Assembly (NCBI GenBank): GCA_018713335.1
Contig: DVOW01000034.1
Span: 1-64,000, forward strand
Direction: 5' to 3'
Source of the DNA: Candidatus Merdivicinus intestinigallinarum
Lineage (GTDB): Bacteria > Bacillota > Clostridia > Oscillospirales > Ruminococcaceae
Length of the DNA stretch: 64,000 nucleotides
The notes under the pieces were generated by a model. That model made no database searches. It was not told the DNA's origin and saw nothing but the letters and a program-made list of their open reading frames with translations. A program made the translations under genes and the position numbers. Each line of letters begins with the position of its first letter. Position 1 is the first letter of the stretch. Below, in pieces: positions 60,830 through 64,000 of this stretch.

Positions 60830-61370
60830 CGCCGCTGGTAATCCGCCGCGGCCATACACCCCGCGCCGGACTTCGGTTGGCGCGCGACTGGCTGCGCGCC
60901 TCTGCGAAAGGTTCCCCGCTATCTCCAAATGAACCATAGCCAGCGAGCCTGCTTGATGGCGCGGCGCGGCGTTTCAATTCCTATCCAACCGCTGGACAGC
61001 GAAGATTTTCGCCGTAAATAAATTGCCGTTATGGGGAGGTTTCATCTTCTATCGTTTTTGTAAAACGGAACAGGCAACGAATTTGTAGGGGCCGTCGCGA
61101 ATTTATTCGCGACAGTCGCCCGGCCCGCGTACAACGCCAAAACACCCCGGAAAAACGGCGGGACGGGAAACCCGTCCCCTACAATCCCGTTTTCCGTTTG
61201 GTTTACAAAACCCGACGTTTTCGGCACAGATCCTCCGAAATATTATGGGGTCAGGTTCCTCGATTCGCCGGTTGTAGGGGCGCGCAATGCGGGCCCGCGG
61301 TTTTCCGGTACGTTCCGACGTTTTATGCGGGCGGCTGTCATCAATTGGATGACGGCCGCCTTTTCCAGAA
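60830..61370. repeat. Palindromic repeat block, family B, partly inverted
   Basis: Fills most of the 770-base gap after spoIIIAH. Hairpins: GGCGGCGAACCGCCGC, GGCGCGCGACTGGCTGCGCGCC, AGCCAGCGAGCCTGCTTGATGGC (a variant of the 32745 unit in reverse), an inverted AACCGCTGGACAGCG...GTTATGGGGAGGTTTCATC unit, GTCGCGAA-TTTA-TTCGCGAC, GGGACGGG-AA-ACCCGTCCCC (61160-61179), a broken GGGGCGCGCAATGCGGGCCC, and CTGTCATC-AATT-GGATGACGG. No gene is seen. Confidence 0.75.
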
Positions 61371-61463
61371 CCGGCTGATAAACGGAGAAGGCTCCCAAAC
61401 CGTTTTTTTTGCGGGAATCCTCCTCTTTCGGCGGGGTGGGAACCATTTTTTTGCAAAAAAAGG

Positions 61464-61491
61464 TTGTTTCTCGGTGAAAGTATGGTATAAT
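61464..61491 (+). promoter_or_regulatory. Promoter of the asp23-nusB-xseA operon
   Basis: TTGTTT (61464-61469), a 16-base spacer and TATAAT (61486-61491) with a TGG extension, about 98 bases before the Asp23-family gene. Confidence 0.7.
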
Positions 61492-61588
61492 ATCTTCAGA
61501 GGTTTTTTGCCGCGGGAAACTGTTCCATGGAAATATCCTGCAATTCCCCGGGAAATTTTGATGAACTTTGGAAAGGATGGGTTTTATT

Positions 61589-61936
61589 ATGGAACAAAAA
61601 GCTGCTGCCAGCGGAAGCATGAAAATTTCCGAGAATGTGATCTGCACGATCGTCCGGACAGTTTTAAGCGAAATTGACGGCGTCCATTCCCTGGCGTCCC
61701 GGACAGCGGGAGAGTCCGGTTGGAAATCGCCCGTGCTTTCCCCGGTTACCGTGTCCCTGGAAGCGGACGTGGCCGTCATCGACATTGGGATAAACCTTTG
61801 CGCCGGGTTCCGCCTGCGGGATGTGGCGGAGCAGGTCCAGCGCCGGGTCAAGGATACGGTGCAGGACATGACCGGCATCGCCGTCAGCCGGGTGAATGTC
61901 CAGGTTGCGGATATCCGCGCCAAGGAAGCAGTGTAA
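61589..61936 (+). CDS. Asp23/Gls24 family envelope stress protein
   Basis: 115 residues from MEQKAAASG, with AAAGGA upstream. The Asp23 fold runs from MKISENVICTIVRTVLSEIDGVHSL to DVAEQVQRRVKDTVQDMTGIAVSRVNVQVADI, which is the diagnostic end. Family members are soluble proteins tied to the membrane or envelope stress. In clostridia the gene commonly sits between spoIIIA and nusB, as here. Confidence 0.92.
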   Translation: MEQKAAASGSMKISENVICTIVRTVLSEIDGVHSLASRTAGESGWKSPVLSPVTVSLEADVAVIDIGINLCAGFRLRDVAEQVQRRVKDTVQDMTGIAVSRVNVQVADIRAKEAV

Positions 61937-61958
61937 AAATCCGTTTTGGGAGGACAAC

Positions 61959-62372
61959 ATGAAAAAAATATCTCGTCATCAGATGAGGGAAAACGCTTTT
62001 ATTCTGATTTTTGAAAAAATGTTTAACGACGATACGACGGAGGAAATTCTCCATACTGCCCGGGAATGCGACGACATTGAGGTGACGGACCAGGTGGAAG
62101 CCATGTTCCGGGGCGTCGTCCAGAACCAGGACGCCATCGACAGCGTCATCGAGCCCAACCTGAAGAAATGGACCAAGGACCGGATTTCCCGGGTAAGCCT
62201 TGCTATCCTCCGGCTGGGAGTGTACGAGCTCATGTACACCACCGATGTGGACGCGGACATCATCGTCAGCGAATGCGTGAAGCTGGCCACCACCTTTGCC
62301 CATGAGGACGACGTTTCTTTCGTAAACGGCGTGCTGGGGGCCATTGTCCGCAGCCAGGCCGCAAAAGCATGA
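61959..62372 (+). CDS. nusB: Transcription antitermination factor NusB
   Basis: 137 residues from MKKISRHQMRENAFILIFEKMF, with GGGAGGA upstream. The all-helical NusB fold includes WTKDRISRVSLAILRLGVYELMY, and VSECVKLATTFAHEDDVSFVNGVLGAIVR closes it. It binds boxA RNA with NusE in rRNA antitermination. Its stop overlaps the next start (ATGATG). Confidence 0.94.
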   Translation: MKKISRHQMRENAFILIFEKMFNDDTTEEILHTARECDDIEVTDQVEAMFRGVVQNQDAIDSVIEPNLKKWTKDRISRVSLAILRLGVYELMYTTDVDADIIVSECVKLATTFAHEDDVSFVNGVLGAIVRSQAAKA

Positions 62373-63316
62373 TGCTTCTGGGAATTGACACCAGCAATTA
62401 CACCACCTCCGCCGCCCTTTACGACCCGGCTTCCGGGAAGGTTTGGATGGAGAAAAAGCTCCTGCCCACAAGTCCCGGGGCTCTGGGCCTGCGGCAGAGC
62501 GACGCGGTGTTTGCCCATGTAAAACAGCTGGGGGAAATCGCCGAAGGGCTGTTTTCCTCCCTGCCCCAAAGGCCGGAGATAGCGGCTGTGGGGGTGTCTG
62601 CCTTCCCCAGACGGGAGGAAGGTTCTTATATGCCCTGCTTTTTGGTGGGGGAAACCACGGCCCGGGTGCTGGCGTCGGCGGAGGGGGTCCCTCTTTTCCG
62701 GTTCTCCCATCAGGAGGGCCATGTGGCGGCGGCTCTGTACAGCGCCGGGAAGCTCTCCTGGCTGTCGAAACGCTTTTTGGCCTTCCACCTTTCCGGGGGC
62801 ACCACCGACGCCCTGCTGGTGGAGCCGGAAAACGGCTTTTTTACCATCAAACGGGTGGGCGGCAGCCTGGACTTAAAGGCCGGACAAGCTGTGGACCGGG
62901 TTGGGCTCATGCTGGGGCTTTCCTTCCCCTGCGGGCCGGAGCTTTCCAGTTTGGCAGCCCAGTGGACGGAACCGGTGCGGGTAAAGCCCGTGCTCAAGGG
63001 GACAGGCTGCTGTCTTTCCGGCATTGAAAACAAATGTGCTGATTTTGCCCGCCAGGGGAAACCTGCCGCCTTTATTGCCCGGCACTGTTTGGAGTCCATT
63101 TACGCGGCTTTGGCGGGGATGACCGAGGCGCTTTTGAAGGAATACGGGGAACTGCCCCTGCTTTACGCCGGGGGCGTCATGTCCAGCGCCGTCATCCGGG
63201 AGAAAATGGAACGGGAATACGGCGGGGTCTTCGCCGAACCCAGGTTTTCTTCGGATAATGCCGCCGGGACAGCTGTTTTGGCGGCAATGGCCATGGAAAA
63301 AGGCGGTGTGCAATGA
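62369..63316 (+). CDS. TsaD/Kae1-like protein (peptidase M22 fold)
   Basis: 315 residues. The ASKHA-type nucleotide fold begins MLLGIDTSNYTTSAALYD. SHQEGHVAAAL carries the metal-binding HxxGH motif of TsaD, and AFHLSGGTTDALLV and LLYAGGVMSSAVIREK are later nucleotide motifs. It is shorter and more divergent than true TsaD, which makes the t6A tRNA modification, so it is probably a paralogue of unknown role that recurs in clostridial nusB-xseA operons. Translation appears coupled at both ends. Confidence 0.83.
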   Translation: MMLLGIDTSNYTTSAALYDPASGKVWMEKKLLPTSPGALGLRQSDAVFAHVKQLGEIAEGLFSSLPQRPEIAAVGVSAFPRREEGSYMPCFLVGETTARVLASAEGVPLFRFSHQEGHVAAALYSAGKLSWLSKRFLAFHLSGGTTDALLVEPENGFFTIKRVGGSLDLKAGQAVDRVGLMLGLSFPCGPELSSLAAQWTEPVRVKPVLKGTGCCLSGIENKCADFARQGKPAAFIARHCLESIYAALAGMTEALLKEYGELPLLYAGGVMSSAVIREKMEREYGGVFAEPRFSSDNAAGTAVLAAMAMEKGGVQ

Positions 63317-64000
63317 CAGGGATGGTTTACACGGTTTCCCAGATCAACCGGATGCTCAAGGGCAAGCTGGACGGTGACCCGGCCTTCCAGGACGTCTTTG
63401 TCCGGGGGGAAATCTCCAATTTCACCCACCACATGAAAACCGGGCATTTTTATTTCACCATCAAGGACCAGTCGGCCTCCATCAAGGCCATTATGTTCCA
63501 ATGGAACACCCGCCGCCTGCGGTTCCTGCCCCAAAACGGCATGAACGTGATCCTGTTCGGGAACATCCAGCTCTTTGAACGGGACGGCATCTGCCAGGTC
63601 AACTGCCTGGACATGCAGCCGGACGGGGTAGGGGCCTTGGCCGTTGCCTTTGAGCAGCTGAAAGCCAAACTGGCGTCCCGGGGAATTTTTGACCCGGCCC
63701 ACAAGCGGCCCTTGCCGCCACTGCCGAAAAAAATCGGGGTGGTGACCTCTAAAAACGGGGCGGCCTTGCAGGACATTCGCCAGATTTTGAGCCGCCGGTA
63801 CCCGGTGGCAGAGCTTGTTTTATTCCCGGTGCTGGTCCAGGGGGAAAACGCCCCGGAATCCATCTGCGCCGGGATCGCCGCGGCCCAGGACGCCGGTTTG
63901 GACGTGCTTATCGTGGGCCGGGGCGGTGGCTCCTTAGAGGATTTGTGGGCCTTTAACGACGAACGGGTGGCGCTGGCCATTTACAATTCCAGCGTCCCGG
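63313..64000 (+). CDS. xseA: Exodeoxyribonuclease VII large subunit (5' part, cut by window end)
   Basis: 229 complete codons are visible. The N-terminal OB-fold shows VYTVSQINRMLKGKLDGDPAFQDVFVRGEISNF and the catalytic domain starts with KRPLPPLPKKIGVVTSKNGAALQDI and VGRGGGSLEDLWAFNDE, all diagnostic of XseA. With XseB it degrades single-stranded DNA to oligonucleotides. Its ATG overlaps the preceding stop by four bases. Confidence 0.95.
   Translation, partial: MTGMVYTVSQINRMLKGKLDGDPAFQDVFVRGEISNFTHHMKTGHFYFTIKDQSASIKAIMFQWNTRRLRFLPQNGMNVILFGNIQLFERDGICQVNCLDMQPDGVGALAVAFEQLKAKLASRGIFDPAHKRPLPPLPKKIGVVTSKNGAALQDIRQILSRRYPVAELVLFPVLVQGENAPESICAGIAAAQDAGLDVLIVGRGGGSLEDLWAFNDERVALAIYNSSVP

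Overview
The window is a GC-rich chromosomal segment of an endospore-forming member of the Clostridia. I infer an Oscillospirales-like lineage, but there is no rRNA to prove it. Supporting signs are a complete spoIIIA operon (AA to AH), a sigG gene, a SpoVD/PBP2-type transpeptidase with PASTA domains, strong AGGAGG ribosome binding sites, frequent TTG/GTG starts, and families such as DUF4317 and DUF2200. I see no tRNA, rRNA or CRISPR array.

Layout. 1-223: right end of an IS3-family insertion sequence. 367-6217 (minus): phosphate uptake and sensing, pstS-pstC-pstA-pstB followed by a PhoB/PhoR-type two-component system, with a Pho-box-like repeat upstream and terminator-like hairpins at two junctions. 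6415-8329: a YdbS/YdbT-like pair of bacterial PH-domain membrane proteins. 8787-23590: the division and cell wall (dcw) cluster mraZ-rsmH-ftsL-PBP-murE-murF-mraY-ftsW-murG-murA-divIB-ftsZ. It has a consensus promoter and three MraZ-type boxes, and it lacks murD, murC and ftsA. 23680-26792: asparagine synthetase and an imidazolonepropionase-like amidohydrolase. 27020-32481: hpf, a THUMP-domain RNA methyltransferase, folC and a membrane-anchored GDPD. 32882-36371: a Cys-rich protein of unknown function, a GNAT protein and a DUF4317 protein, separated by long repeat blocks. 37080-42158 (minus): sigG, a heterodimeric ABC exporter and its MarR regulator. 42346-47597: an NSS transporter, a ThuA-like protein, a methyltransferase, a DUF2200 protein and an aminopeptidase P. 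47822-50271: feoA-feoB plus a 55-residue FeoB-associated Cys-rich protein. 50318-55853: malQ, an XRE regulator, an ABC-F protein, a small membrane protein gene broken by an in-frame TAG, and an aldose 1-epimerase homologue. 55968-60816: spoIIIAA-AH. 61589-64000: Asp23/Gls24 protein, nusB, a TsaD-like paralogue and the 5' part of xseA.

The most unusual content lies between the genes. Most large intergenic gaps are filled with related mosaics of short perfect palindromes. When copies are compared, the palindrome arms differ in sequence but remain self-complementary, so both arms changed together, while length and flanks stay fixed. One piece of this repeat forms the last six codons and the stop of two unrelated proteins (29143-29163 and 54002-54022). 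Another abuts the sigG stop codon, another appears to supply the -35 box of a downstream gene, and one copy is bracketed by a 28-bp direct repeat that is itself a terminator. This repeat system is the best candidate here for something undescribed.
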